A DNA stretch of 64,000 nucleotides from Corynebacterium imitans (lineage in GTDB: Bacteria > Actinomycetota > Actinomycetes > Mycobacteriales > Mycobacteriaceae). The notes under the pieces were generated by a model. That model worked only from the letters and a program-made list of their open reading frames with translations. It had not been told where the DNA came from and did not search any database. A program made the position numbers and the translations under genes. Shown here one piece after another: positions 41,414-50,516 of this stretch; the stretch's first letter is position 1, and each line of letters starts with the position of its first letter. The stretch spans positions 2,168,595 to 2,232,594 of the forward strand of contig NZ_CP009211.1 of assembly GCF_000739455.1 (NCBI RefSeq), given 5' to 3'.

Positions 41414-42583
41414 TTACTCGTCGTAAAGCTCGGGCGGGTACTTCGGGGTGTGGGAGGTCGGCGCAAGCACCGCCACGGCCGACTCGCGCGACATACCACT
41501 GGCCTCCAGCAGGTCCACGATGAGCGAACGAGTCTGCGCCAAAATGGCGTAGGCCGAGAGCACGGCATCCTCCGGCAACGCCTCCATCGAGGCGCGCTGG
41601 CCTGTCACACGCAGCTCATTGACAATGCGCGGGATCGCGATGGCCTGCGCCTTACGGGACTCGACCTCGTAGACCTCGGAGAACTCCAGGCAAATCTGCG
41701 AGAGCGTGTCGAGCAGTTCAATCTGCTCCTCCGTCACCTCGTCCTTGTCCTCGCACAGCACCAAGGCGCGACGCGCGAGCACGCGGGTCGTGCGCACAGC
41801 GTTATCCACCGGCGGGATCACACGCGACAGCGAGTTAATGTAGCGGCGCACGCCCCAGAGGAAAGGCGAGATCCGCGTCGACTCCTTGCCGGACTTGACC
41901 GCGGATGCCATCTGGTCGATGTCGGTCTGCGAACCGCGGATGGACTCGAGCGCCTCGTCGATGATCTCGGGGTCGTCGTTGGAAAGGCCCGACGCGACAT
42001 CGTCAAGCACCGAGCTCAAAATGCCCATCACCTTGGAGATCTCAGCGCGCGCACCCTGCATCGGTGCCTGGGGCAGCACGGCGAGGGTGGCCATGGAGAC
42101 CGCCACACCAATGATGGCGTCAACCGTGCGGTCTAAGCCGGTGACCTCCGCACCCGGCGGCATGATCGTCGCGATGAGCACTGAGCCGATCGCCACCTGG
42201 TTGTTCACCAGCTGCGACTTGGATAAGAACGACGCAATGACCAGCGCCCCGGACACAATCAGCGCGATCTGCCAGCCGCCCTCCCCTAGCCGGTAGAACA
42301 ATAAATCGCCGACCAGCACGCCGAGGATGCACCCGAGCGCCAGATCCCACGCCTTGGTGAGCCGGTCGCCGCCGGTCATGCCGATCATGATGATGACTGA
42401 GATCGGGGCGAAGAACGGGCGCTGGTGGTCAAAAATTTCCGTCGCAATCCAATACGCAATGCCGGAGGCAATACCGATCTGCAAAATCGGCAGCATCCGC
42501 TTGCGCACCCGCAGCACCCGCGACTGCAGGGACTTATCCACCTGCTTCAGGCGCTCGCGCGTACTCATCCTCTCTTTGGCCAT
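41414..42583 (-). CDS. FUSC/aromatic-acid exporter family membrane protein
   Basis: 389 aa. Five to six hydrophobic helices lie in residues 30-180 (LQIGIASGIAYWIATEIF, VIIMIGMTGGDRLTKAW, ALGCILGVLVGDLLFY, IALIVSGALVIASFL, VAIGSVLIATIMPPG, AIIGVAVSMATLAVLPQAP), followed by a cytoplasmic helical domain (about 185-389). This is half of the FUSC/DUF939 architecture; exporters of this class move aromatic acids or drugs, but the substrate is unknown. The ATG at 42583 follows TAGGGT by 7 nt (leaderless); a GTG or ATG two codons earlier lies inside the spacer. Confidence 0.78.
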   Translation of the reverse strand: MAKERMSTRERLKQVDKSLQSRVLRVRKRMLPILQIGIASGIAYWIATEIFDHQRPFFAPISVIIMIGMTGGDRLTKAWDLALGCILGVLVGDLLFYRLGEGGWQIALIVSGALVIASFLSKSQLVNNQVAIGSVLIATIMPPGAEVTGLDRTVDAIIGVAVSMATLAVLPQAPMQGARAEISKVMGILSSVLDDVASGLSNDDPEIIDEALESIRGSQTDIDQMASAVKSGKESTRISPFLWGVRRYINSLSRVIPPVDNAVRTTRVLARRALVLCEDKDEVTEEQIELLDTLSQICLEFSEVYEVESRKAQAIAIPRIVNELRVTGQRASMEALPEDAVLSAYAILAQTRSLIVDLLEASGMSRESAVAVLAPTSHTPKYPPELYDE

Positions 42584-42624
42584 GCCCAATACCCTAGCCG
42601 CTCACCCGGTACCCGGACACGCAA

Positions 42625-42656
42625 AAGCGCCGCCCCTGAAGCCAGGGACGGCGCTT
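42625..42656 (-). terminator. Terminator of the aldolase gene
   Basis: The arms AAGCGCCGCCCCTG (42625-42638) and CAGGGACGGCGCTT (42643-42656) form a 14-bp stem with one mismatch, 26 nt after the aldolase stop codon, followed by TTTTGCG on the minus strand. Confidence 0.85.
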
Positions 42657-42682
42657 CGCTGACGCTCAGCAGGCCATGAGGA

Positions 42683-43717
42683 CTACTTCGCCACAGAGCG
42701 GCCGACAGCGTGCAGATCCTGGCACGCCTCAATGACACGCTCGGTCATGGAGGCCTCCGCCTTCTTCAGGTAGGAACGCGGGTCGTAGGCCTTCTTGTTG
42801 CCCACCTCGCCGTCGATCTTCAGCACACCGTCATAGTTCTCAAACATGTGCGAAGCCACCGGGCGGGTGAACGCGTACTGGGTATCGGTGTCCACGTTCA
42901 TCTTCACCACGCCGTAGCGCAGCGACTCCTCGATCTTCTCCTTCTCGGAGCCCGAGCCACCGTGGAAGACGAAGTCGAAGGGGCGAGCGCCGTCTTCCAG
43001 GCCGAGCTTCTTCGCGGCGACCTTCTGGCCCTCGTCCAGCACCTCCGGGCGCAGCTTCACGTTGCCCGGCTTGTACACGCCGTGGACGTTGCCGAAAGTG
43101 GCTGCCAGCAGGTAACGGCCGTTCTCGCCGGTGCCCAGGGCATCGATGGTCTTCTCGAAGTCCTCCGGGGTGGTGTAGAGGTTCGCGCCGGCCTTTGCCT
43201 CAACGCCGTCCTCTTCGCCGCCGACGACGCCGATCTCTGCCTCGAGGATGATGTTGGCCTTGCGTGCCTTCTCCAGCAGCTCCTGCGCGATCTCCAGGTT
43301 CTCATCGATCGGCACCGCGGAGCCATCCCACATGTGGGACTGGAACAGCGGCAGCTCGCCACGGTCCACGCGCTCCTGGGAGATAGCGATCAGCGGACGC
43401 ACGTACTCGTCCAGGACCTCCTTCTGGCAGTGGTCCGTGTGCAGCGCAATGTTCACGTCGTAGTGCTGGGCGATCTCGTGTGCGAATGCGGCCAGGGCCA
43501 GGGCACCCGCCACCTTGTTCTTCACGCCCAGACCGGAACCGAACTCAGCGCCACCAAGGGAGAACTGAATGATGCCGTCAGACTCAGCCTCGGCGAAGCC
43601 CCGAATCGCCGCGTTGATGGTCTCAGAGGACGTGCAGTTGATGGCGGGGAAAGCGTAGCCGCCCTTCTTTGCACTATCCAGCATCTGGTTGTAGACCTCA
43701 GGAGTAGCAATTGGCAT
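42683..43717 (-). CDS. fba: Fructose-bisphosphate aldolase, class II
   Basis: Zinc-dependent glycolytic and gluconeogenic aldolase (344 aa). Motifs: YAFPAINCTSSETINAA near 20, IALHTDHCQKEVLDEYV near 105 (zinc His and catalytic Asp), EAEIGVVGGEEDG near 170 (zinc Glu), GNVHGVYKPGNVKL (zinc His) and FHGGSGSEKEKIEE (zinc His and phosphate loop). Called fda in C. glutamicum. Single gene with its own terminator; a GGAGG site precedes the ATG by 10 nt. Confidence 0.96.
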   Translation of the reverse strand: MPIATPEVYNQMLDSAKKGGYAFPAINCTSSETINAAIRGFAEAESDGIIQFSLGGAEFGSGLGVKNKVAGALALAAFAHEIAQHYDVNIALHTDHCQKEVLDEYVRPLIAISQERVDRGELPLFQSHMWDGSAVPIDENLEIAQELLEKARKANIILEAEIGVVGGEEDGVEAKAGANLYTTPEDFEKTIDALGTGENGRYLLAATFGNVHGVYKPGNVKLRPEVLDEGQKVAAKKLGLEDGARPFDFVFHGGSGSEKEKIEESLRYGVVKMNVDTDTQYAFTRPVASHMFENYDGVLKIDGEVGNKKAYDPRSYLKKAEASMTERVIEACQDLHAVGRSVAK

Positions 43718-43771
43718 GGGGAAAAACCTCCAAAGTTGCGGGTAGGTAGTACGTGTTCCAGTATGCCCTTT

Positions 43772-44980
43772 TTATAGCCCCGGTGCATTGGAAATTCTTG
43801 CCGCTGCCTCAAGCAGCATCCAACCGGACAGCTGGACCGACAAATCGCGCTCATCAATCCGCAGAAGCCCGACCGCTTCGCTGATACTCGCCGGGCCCAG
43901 CCCGTAGTTGTGCGGCAGCTTCGCATCCTCGGTCCACTCCGCGGCAAACACCGGCAAACCGTCGACTTCGAGGCGATGCTGCCACAAGGACTCTGCCGAC
44001 GCACGCACGAGGCGGGCGGCAACCCGCTTCGTGGCGATGTTTTCCCGGCTGTCCTCCGGCATCCGCACCGCGACCTCGGCCAGGTAGCGGGCCAGGATGC
44101 CTTTGAACAGGCCACCGTCGCCGTCGCCGGACTCGTACTTCGGGCTGATGATCACGCCCTGTGGGGTAGCCAGATGCAGCGCAATCGCCTGCACAATCGC
44201 GCGGATGTGCGTGATGTAGAACACGGAGGCGTCGGCGCGCTCGGAGTTAGCGAAAGAGTCGATCGGCTCGTCGTGGGCTAGCCCCACCTCGTCGCGAAGC
44301 GCAAGCGCGATCTCCAAGCTCGCGCCGAGGACTGTGCCCTGGTTGTAGGTGTAGATCTTCTCCACCACCTCCGGGCCGTGCATGCGCATGCGGATGCCGT
44401 CCTCGAGCAGGCCGTTCTCGCGCACCAGGTTGTCAAAGATCCAGTCGAGCACCTGCCGCGACTTGTCCAACCGGCCCGTGCGCGCGAACAGGATTGCCGC
44501 CGGGCCGTTCGAGGGGATGTTGTAGAAGGTCTCGCCCCGCCGCCAGGGCAGCACGCCCGTGACCGGGTCGATGCCCGCGAGCAGGTCGAACTCCAGCTGG
44601 TTCAGCGCCTTCGTCCGGCGCACCCCGTCGAGCGCAAGCGCGCGGTTCCACGCTAGTGCCAACCACGCCTTATCGTCGTAGTACTTGTTGGCCGTGAGCT
44701 TGCCGCCCGTGCGGTAACTCATCGCGCGCAGCGTGTGCTGTACCCGGTTCCGACGAGCCTTCGTCGGTTCGCGCAGCGCCGCATCCACCTGGCAGTCCAG
44801 GTAGTGCGCCTGCCACCAGTAATGCCAGTGCCAGAACAGGCGGTCCTTCGCCCCCGGGGGCCAGGTGACCACCGCCAAATTGGTCCGCGGCATCTTCCAC
44901 AGCTTCTGCGAATGCCGCTTGTGGATGGCCTGCTCAGCTAAATCGGCACGCCGCGGCCACGGCGACGCGGGTTCTGACAC
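43772..44980 (-). CDS. Glycoside hydrolase family 76-like protein
   Basis: 402 aa from the GTG at 44980, which has GGGAG at good distance; a GTG at 44995 is possible. The (alpha/alpha)6-barrel GH76 signatures are present: the catalytic Asp pair in YYDDKAWLALAW (about 102-103), IPSNGPAAILFARTG near 162 and KIYTYNQGTVLGASLEIA near 210. Characterised relatives are endo-alpha-1,6-mannanases. No signal peptide is evident, so a cytoplasmic role or an unusual export route is implied. It lies between the aldolase and RNA methyltransferase genes on the same strand. Confidence 0.8.
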   Translation of the reverse strand: MSEPASPWPRRADLAEQAIHKRHSQKLWKMPRTNLAVVTWPPGAKDRLFWHWHYWWQAHYLDCQVDAALREPTKARRNRVQHTLRAMSYRTGGKLTANKYYDDKAWLALAWNRALALDGVRRTKALNQLEFDLLAGIDPVTGVLPWRRGETFYNIPSNGPAAILFARTGRLDKSRQVLDWIFDNLVRENGLLEDGIRMRMHGPEVVEKIYTYNQGTVLGASLEIALALRDEVGLAHDEPIDSFANSERADASVFYITHIRAIVQAIALHLATPQGVIISPKYESGDGDGGLFKGILARYLAEVAVRMPEDSRENIATKRVAARLVRASAESLWQHRLEVDGLPVFAAEWTEDAKLPHNYGLGPASISEAVGLLRIDERDLSVQLSGWMLLEAAARISNAPGL

Positions 44981-45067
44981 ATCTGCTCCCAACACCTACA
45001 ACGAGCTCGTACGGTCTTTATATTGCCAGAGCAGGCCGGAATATTGCAGAGAAATATCCATCCGGGT

Positions 45068-45721
45068 TTACCAAGCCTGGCCAAGGTCCGCGTGCTGGCG
45101 CACCCACGCGTGCATCGCGATGCCCGCAGCCACGCCCGCGTTGATGGAGCGCGTCGAGCCGAACTGGGCGATCGAGCAGGTCATGCTCGCCGCGTGCTGC
45201 GTCTCGTCCGTGATGCCGGGGCCCTCCTGGCCGAAGACGAGCACGCAGCGCTCGGGCAGCTCGGCCGTCTCCAGCGGGACGCACCCGGGGGTGTTGTCGA
45301 TCGCCACGACGGGGATGTCCTGTTCTTTCGCCCAGGCGGCGAAATCCGCCACGGTTTCGTGGTGGCGGATGTGCTGGTAGCGGTCCGTCACCATCGCGCC
45401 GCGGCGGTTCCACCGCTTCCGGCCAATGATGTGCACCTCTTCGGCGAGGAACGCGTTGGCGGTGCGCACCACGGTGCCGATGTTCATGTCGTTTTCAAAG
45501 TTCTCGATCGCCACATGGAACGGGTGGCGGCGGCTATCGAGCTCCGCGACGATCGCGTCCATGGACCAGTAGCGGTAGGCGTCGACCACGTTGCGGCGGT
45601 CGCCATTGGCCAGGAGTTCCGGGTCCAGGCGGGCGTCGTCAGGCAGCGGGCCCTCCCAAGGCCCGACGCCGTGACGGCCCTCATTCCATTCAGTGGGGCC
45701 TTTCGCGGGTTGCTCAGGCAA
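45068..45721 (-). CDS. TrmH/SpoU family RNA 2'-O-methyltransferase
   Basis: 217 aa. Three SPOUT motifs are visible: FENDMNIGTVVRTANAF near 74-90 (motif 1), LVFGQEGPGI near 160 (motif 2) and GSTRSINAGVAAGIAM near 190 (motif 3), which together form the AdoMet-binding knot. The target tRNA or rRNA position cannot be told. The start is a TTG at 45721 that overlaps the pyrE stop by 8 nt, giving MPEQPAKGPTEW; the core would also fit a slightly later start. It is the last gene of a run with pyrE and the membrane protein. Confidence 0.85.
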   Translation of the reverse strand: MPEQPAKGPTEWNEGRHGVGPWEGPLPDDARLDPELLANGDRRNVVDAYRYWSMDAIVAELDSRRHPFHVAIENFENDMNIGTVVRTANAFLAEEVHIIGRKRWNRRGAMVTDRYQHIRHHETVADFAAWAKEQDIPVVAIDNTPGCVPLETAELPERCVLVFGQEGPGITDETQHAASMTCSIAQFGSTRSINAGVAAGIAMHAWVRQHADLGQAW

Positions 45722-46256
45722 GGCCCAGATCCTCGAGGCCGAGCAGGAAGCGGTACTCCAACCCGGCGTCCTCGATCACCTTCGCCGCACCGGTCGCGCG
45801 GTCGACCACCGTGGCGACGGCGACGACCTCAGCCCCCTCGGCGCGGCATGCCTCCACTGCGGTCAGCGGGGAGTTGCCGGTCGTGGTGGTGTCCTCCACG
45901 ACCAGCACCTTCTTGCCCACGATGCTCGGGCCCTCAATGCGGCGCTGCATCCCGTGCTTCTTGGCTTCCTTGCGCACCACGAAGCTGTCGATGTCGCGGC
46001 CCTGGGCGTGCATCACCGCGGTAGCGACCGGGTCCGCGCCCAGGGTCAGGCCGCCGACGGCGTCGAACTCGAGGTCTTTGGTCAGCTCGCGCAGCTGCGC
46101 GCCGATCAGGCGGGACGCCTCGTGGTGCAGTGTGGCGCGGCGCAGGTCAACGTAGTAGTCCGCCTCCTTGCCCGAAGACAGGGTGACCTTGCCGTGGACG
46201 ACCGCCAGCTCCTTGACCAGGTCTGCAAGCCGTGCTTTGTCTGCTGTGTTGCTCAT
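45714..46256 (-). CDS. pyrE: Orotate phosphoribosyltransferase
   Basis: Makes OMP from orotate and PRPP in pyrimidine synthesis (180 aa). The PRPP-binding motif VLVVEDTTTTGNS lies near 117-129, and LSSGKEADYYVDLRR near 26-40 and VVRKEAKKHG near 92-101 are family signatures. The ATG directly follows the stop codon of the upstream membrane protein gene with no gap. Not linked to the other pyr genes. Confidence 0.95.
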   Translation of the reverse strand: MSNTADKARLADLVKELAVVHGKVTLSSGKEADYYVDLRRATLHHEASRLIGAQLRELTKDLEFDAVGGLTLGADPVATAVMHAQGRDIDSFVVRKEAKKHGMQRRIEGPSIVGKKVLVVEDTTTTGNSPLTAVEACRAEGAEVVAVATVVDRATGAAKVIEDAGLEYRFLLGLEDLGLA

Positions 46257-47465
46257 CTACTCTTCCTCTTTCTCTGGGTCCTTCGTCGGCGCGTCGTCGA
46301 AAATCGACGACGGTGCCTGTTCGCGCCGCACACGTGTGAGATCAGTGGACTGTTCCTCCGGCGCGCCGTCTGCAATCGCGGCGACCTCATCGCCGCCGAG
46401 GTCGCTGTAATCCACCTGGCCGCGCACCGCGCCGGTGACGCGGGTGGGCATCTCGAGCGGCTCGTCCGGGCGCTGCACGTGCGGCTCGTCCGGCTCCGGG
46501 CGCGTGACCGGACGCAGCTGTTCGTCCTGGGAAAGTTGCTGCTCGGGCATGTCGCGGGTGGCAAAACCGAACTCGATCTGGTCGGCGGTTTCGGGCGGGA
46601 GGGTACGCGCGGCGTCGGCAAGTAGGGCGAGCGGCGCGAGGGTCGCGTCCCACTCGGCCGCGGCCGAGGAACGATCCATCTCTGCGAGCACCCAATCGGA
46701 CTCGAACCACGCGGCGGTCACCGCCTCCGGCAGCGAGGAGAGCGCGGTGCGCACCCGCACGTCCAGGAAGCGCTCGACCGCGCCCGCGTGCGTGCCGAGC
46801 ACGGTGAAGCCTTCGGCCTCGGTCACGGTGATGAGGTCGGCGGAGGAATCCGCGTGGAAACCTTCACGGCGCATATCCACGACCACGTCGCTGATCCGGC
46901 CGGTGTCCATCGCGATGACGGTCACCCCACCCAGATCCATGACGTGGGTGGAGTGGCCGTAAATCGAGCCGGAGGCGATGTCCTTCGGCGTCGCCCCGGC
47001 AGCGGCGGCACCGCGCTGCCATTCTCCGACCAGCTCATCGCTGTGCTTGGCAAAGGCAAAGCCGTGGCCCTCCGCCCAGGCCCTGCGCTCACGGCGCGAT
47101 GCGCCCGGGAACTGCAGGCCGGACTTCCGGTGCGCCCGCGGGGCGGGCTTGGGCGCTGGGGCGGGCTCGGGTTCTGGCTCGGGCTCCGGCTCAGGTTCGG
47201 GAGCCGGTTTCGGTTCTGGTTCCGGTTCGGGAGCTGGTTCCGGTTCGGGCTCGACAGGCTCGGGCGCCGGTTCGGGAACTGGTTCCGGTTCAGGCTCAGG
47301 CTCAGCCGCGCGCGCAGGCTCGACAGGCTCGGCAAGCTCAGCAGGCTCGACGGAGTCGGCGGCGACTGCGGAGTCAGAGGAGGGGCGCTCGCGGGCGTCG
47401 CTAAGCCAAAGCGCGACTCCGGCCGCTATGACGAGCAGCGCTACAACAATGAGTAAAGGTGCCAT
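46257..47465 (-). CDS. Membrane-anchored protein with Glu-Pro-rich spacer
   Basis: 402 aa; family not recognised beyond corynebacterial hypotheticals near pyrE. One N-terminal membrane helix (about 4-21) is followed by a low-complexity region of alternating Glu and Pro (about 50-110), which should form a rigid extended spacer, then a folded alpha/beta domain (about 115-285) and an acidic tail (about 290-402). Topology suggests the folded domain stands off from the membrane. It abuts pyrE, so expression is linked. The EP repeat is encoded by a near-tandem GGTTCNGG/GGCTCNGG DNA pattern that may vary in length. Confidence 0.7.
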   Translation of the reverse strand: MAPLLIVVALLVIAAGVALWLSDARERPSSDSAVAADSVEPAELAEPVEPARAAEPEPEPEPVPEPAPEPVEPEPEPAPEPEPEPKPAPEPEPEPEPEPEPAPAPKPAPRAHRKSGLQFPGASRRERRAWAEGHGFAFAKHSDELVGEWQRGAAAAGATPKDIASGSIYGHSTHVMDLGGVTVIAMDTGRISDVVVDMRREGFHADSSADLITVTEAEGFTVLGTHAGAVERFLDVRVRTALSSLPEAVTAAWFESDWVLAEMDRSSAAAEWDATLAPLALLADAARTLPPETADQIEFGFATRDMPEQQLSQDEQLRPVTRPEPDEPHVQRPDEPLEMPTRVTGAVRGQVDYSDLGGDEVAAIADGAPEEQSTDLTRVRREQAPSSIFDDAPTKDPEKEEE

Positions 47466-47501
47466 CGCGAACTGATGTTACTGCCTTGCCGGGCGCGGCC
47501 G

Positions 47502-48344
47502 TTACACGTCCGTGGCAATCGGGTTGGACTTCTCCGCGCTCCACTGCGACCAGCCGCCCACGTAGTGCGTGACCACGGGCAGGCCGACGTGCTCCATCAC
47601 CGCGATCAGCAGTGCGGAGTGGTTGCCGGAACCGGAGTAGACGATGACCTCGGCCGGGTCGGTGTTCTGGGTGAGTCCCACTTCGGCGAGGCGGCCGCGG
47701 ATTTCCTCGACCGAGCGCAGCGTGCGCGTCTCCTTATCGAACAGGTCGTAGACCGGCAGGTTCAGCGCGCCCGGGATATGGCCCGCGCGCAGGTCCAGGT
47801 TTTCTTTGCGGCCGGCGAAGCGGTCGGCGCCGCGGGCGTCGATAAGCAGGCCCTCGAACTCGCGCACCTGCGACATCTCCGCAGTCGGCATGCTGCCCGG
47901 GCGGGTGGGCACCTCGCGCCTGACTGCAGGTGAGCCGGGGCCCGCGAGTGTCTGGAAGCCGCGGCGATCCCAGTCGGCGAAACCGCCATCCAGAATGTGG
48001 ATGTCCTCGATACCCATCCAGCGCAACACCCACCAGGCACGCGCGGCGTACAAGCAATTGCCCTGGTCATAGGCGATCACCGGGCGCCCAGGACCAATGC
48101 CCCACATGCGGATGGCCCGCTCGACAACCTCCGGTGCGGGCAGCGGGTTACGGCCACTGCGCGAGCCGGGCAGGCCGGCGAGGTGCGCGGCCGGGTCGCA
48201 GAACTGCGAGGTCGGGATATGTTCGGACCGGTACTTGGACACGGCCTTGCCTTCCTCAGGCTCCCACAGGGACGCGAGGATGGTGTTCTTCTCCCCGGCG
48301 CGGATACGCAGCCGGAGGTCTTCCGCGGAGACAAATACGCTCAT
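47502..48344 (-). CDS. Two-domain rhodanese-like protein, catalytic Cys replaced by Ser
   Basis: 280 aa with tandem rhodanese domains, as in thiosulfate or mercaptopyruvate sulfurtransferases: domain 1 about 10-135 (YDQGNCLYAARAWWVLRWMG, LDGGFADWDRRG) and domain 2 about 155-275 (HIPGALNLP, VGGWSQWS). The active-site loop reads VYSGSGNHSA where active enzymes have Cys-Gly-Ser-Gly, so the sulfur-carrying Cys is Ser. Either the protein is not a sulfurtransferase or it works differently. The ATG at 48344 follows TACACT by 7 nt (leaderless). Confidence 0.82.
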   Translation of the reverse strand: MSVFVSAEDLRLRIRAGEKNTILASLWEPEEGKAVSKYRSEHIPTSQFCDPAAHLAGLPGSRSGRNPLPAPEVVERAIRMWGIGPGRPVIAYDQGNCLYAARAWWVLRWMGIEDIHILDGGFADWDRRGFQTLAGPGSPAVRREVPTRPGSMPTAEMSQVREFEGLLIDARGADRFAGRKENLDLRAGHIPGALNLPVYDLFDKETRTLRSVEEIRGRLAEVGLTQNTDPAEVIVYSGSGNHSALLIAVMEHVGLPVVTHYVGGWSQWSAEKSNPIATDV

Positions 48345-48389
48345 GGCTGCCAGTGTAACCGGCGGGCGCTCACCCCACAGGCCAACCGG

Positions 48390-48803
48390 TTAAGCCATGT
48401 AGCCGGGAGCCTGCTGGATCACGCCATCCGCCTCAAGCCCATCGAGCCACTCGCGAATGCCCTCCATCGGGCAGTCCGGCCCAATGCTCGCCGCGAGCAT
48501 CCCGCCGGGGCCGATCTCGACGCGGCACCCGAACGCCAGGAGCGTCTCCGCAATCTCGTGCGGCTGCTGCTCTTCCGGCAGGATGCGCATTGTCGACGCC
48601 CCGCCACGCACCAGCACCCGGTCAACGTGCCAATTGCCGCCAACACGGACGCACTCGACGATGTCGCCCACGGCAAGCGAGACGTCTACAAAGGGGACGC
48701 TCGCCACCACGAAGTGGTTCCCGCCCAGGTTGTGCGCGGCCAACTGCTCATTTTCCACCCCGGGCATAGCCACCCGGGTGAGAATGGTGGTGGGGTACTG
48801 CAT
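48390..48803 (-). CDS. DUF4265-like hypothetical protein
   Basis: 137 aa, cytoplasmic. The opening (ENEQLAAHNLGGNHFVVASV then PFVDVSLAVGDIVEC) and the GGASTMRILPE segment resemble DUF4265 proteins, whose role is unknown. The ATG at 48803 follows TAGGCT by 7 nt, so it has its own leaderless promoter although it lies on the same strand as the rhodanese-like gene. It is divergent from panB. Confidence 0.65.
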   Translation of the reverse strand: MQYPTTILTRVAMPGVENEQLAAHNLGGNHFVVASVPFVDVSLAVGDIVECVRVGGNWHVDRVLVRGGASTMRILPEEQQPHEIAETLLAFGCRVEIGPGGMLAASIGPDCPMEGIREWLDGLEADGVIQQAPGYMA

Positions 48804-48869
48804 GTCTCGCAGCCTACCGCGCGCGTCAAGTGGGCGGGGGTGTTTTGGGTTGCGCGCTAAGATGAGCGC

Positions 48870-49688
48870 GTGACGAGTTATCTAGCCCCTACAAAGAAGG
48901 TCCGGGTCGCTGACCTGGTACAGAAGAAAGCAGCCGGAGAAAAGTGGGCCATGCTCACCGCCTACGACTACTCCACCGCCCGCGCGTTCGCCCAGGCCGG
49001 CATCGAGTGCATGCTGGTCGGCGACTCCGCCGCGAACGTGGTCTACGGCTACGAGACCACCAACCAGGTCTCGGTCGACGAGATGGTCTATCTCGGCGCC
49101 GCCGTGGTCCGCGGAGCCGGCAACGCTCTGGTTATCCTGGATCTGCCCTTCGGCAGCTACGAGGCCAGCGACGAGCAGTGCGTCCGCACCGCCACCGACA
49201 TGATCCACCGCACGGGCGCGCACATGGTCAAGCTCGAGGGCGGCGTGCGCATCGCCCCGCGCATCCGCGCGCTGAAAAACGCAGGCCTTGCGGTGTGCGC
49301 GCACGTCGGGTTCACCCCACAATCCGTCGACAGCTTAAGCGGCTTCAAGGTGCAGGGCCGCGATGAGAGCGCCGGGCAGTTGCTTGCCGACGTCAACGCC
49401 GTCACCGACGCCGGCGCAGACCTCATCGTCTTCGAAATGGTCCCCGCAGCGCTCGCTGCGGAGATTACACGCGAGTGCCCCGTCCCCACCGTCGGCATCG
49501 GGGCCGGCCCGGACACCGACGCCCAAGTGTTGGTCTGGCACGACATGGCCGATCTGCCGGAAGGCGACCACCGCGCACGCTTCGTCCACCGCTTCGGCAC
49601 CATCGGCGCCGACCTCACCGCGGCGGCGGCCGCGTATAAGCGCGCCGTGCACACCGGTGAGTTCCCGGCTTCAGAGCACAGCTTCTAG
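48870..49688 (+). CDS. panB: 3-methyl-2-oxobutanoate hydroxymethyltransferase
   Basis: First step of pantothenate synthesis (272 aa): adds hydroxymethyl from methylene-tetrahydrofolate to ketoisovalerate. Signatures: MLTAYDYSTARAFAQAGIEC then MLVGDSAANVVYGYE near 35-55 (metal Asp), VILDLPFGSYE near 90, VKLEGG near 120 and VFEMVPAALA near 190. The GTG start at 48870 follows TAAGAT by 6 nt. It is convergent with panC, stops only 2 nt apart. Confidence 0.96.
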   Translation: MTSYLAPTKKVRVADLVQKKAAGEKWAMLTAYDYSTARAFAQAGIECMLVGDSAANVVYGYETTNQVSVDEMVYLGAAVVRGAGNALVILDLPFGSYEASDEQCVRTATDMIHRTGAHMVKLEGGVRIAPRIRALKNAGLAVCAHVGFTPQSVDSLSGFKVQGRDESAGQLLADVNAVTDAGADLIVFEMVPAALAAEITRECPVPTVGIGAGPDTDAQVLVWHDMADLPEGDHRARFVHRFGTIGADLTAAAAAYKRAVHTGEFPASEHSF

Positions 49689-49690
49689 CC

Positions 49691-50488
49691 TCAGCTGATC
49701 TGGATCGGCGCGTTGTCCAACAGGCGGGTCGAGCCGACCTTGGCAGCCACCAGTATGCGGGCCTCTCCGGTAAAGCCGGCGGGAAGTTCGCCCAGGTCGG
49801 GCGCGGTGGTGACGAGGTAGTCGAGGGTGAGGTTGGGTGTGGCGTCGAGAAGCGAGCGGGCTTGCTCGAGGCTTCCGGTTTGCAGCGCTTTGGGGAGTGC
49901 GAGCGCGGTCTGACGCTCGGCCGCGCTGAGGTAGCGGTTGCGGGAAGAAAGGGCGAGCCCGTCGGCATCGCGCACGATCGGGCAGCCATGGATGCGCACC
50001 GGCATGTGCAGATCCTCAACCATCTGCCGGATGAGCGCGAGCTGCTGGTAGTCCTTCTCCCCGAAGAACGCGTCCGCCGCGCCCGTGAGCGCGAACAGTT
50101 TTGCCACCACCGTGAGCACGCCCGCGAAGTGCGTCGGACGGCTCGCGCCCTCCAGAACCTGGCCGAGCGGGCCCGGGTGGATCGTCGTGCGCGGGCCGTG
50201 CGGGTACATCGTCTCCGGGCTGGGCGCGAACACGGCCTCGACGCCCTCCGCCTCCAGCTTTTCCACGTCCTCGGCGAGTGTGCGCGGGTACGCGTCCAAG
50301 TCCTCGCCCGGCGCGAACTGCAGCGGGTTGACGAAGATACTCACCACCACCGGGTTGCCTAGGGATTTTGCGTGTTTGACCAGGGCGAGGTGGCCATCGT
50401 GGAGCGCTCCCATCGTGGGGACCAGGGAAACGGGGGCAGCGCCGAGGATGTCTTTGAGCGCTTCGGGCGTGTGAACAAGGTGTGTCAT
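49691..50488 (-). CDS. panC: Pantothenate synthetase
   Basis: ATP-dependent condensation of pantoate and beta-alanine (265 aa). Nucleotidyltransferase motifs: PTMGALHDGHLALV near 26-39 (HIGH-like), FFGEKDYQQLALIRQMV near 135 and LALSSRNRYLS near 172 (KMSKS-like). The ATG at 50488 follows CATAAT by 7 nt. It is on the opposite strand to panB, unlike the panBC operon of C. glutamicum, and the two genes end tail to tail with no terminator. Confidence 0.95.
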   Translation of the reverse strand: MTHLVHTPEALKDILGAAPVSLVPTMGALHDGHLALVKHAKSLGNPVVVSIFVNPLQFAPGEDLDAYPRTLAEDVEKLEAEGVEAVFAPSPETMYPHGPRTTIHPGPLGQVLEGASRPTHFAGVLTVVAKLFALTGAADAFFGEKDYQQLALIRQMVEDLHMPVRIHGCPIVRDADGLALSSRNRYLSAAERQTALALPKALQTGSLEQARSLLDATPNLTLDYLVTTAPDLGELPAGFTGEARILVAAKVGSTRLLDNAPIQIS

Positions 50489-50516
50489 GTAGATGATTAT
50501 GGAACGTGCCAAGCAA

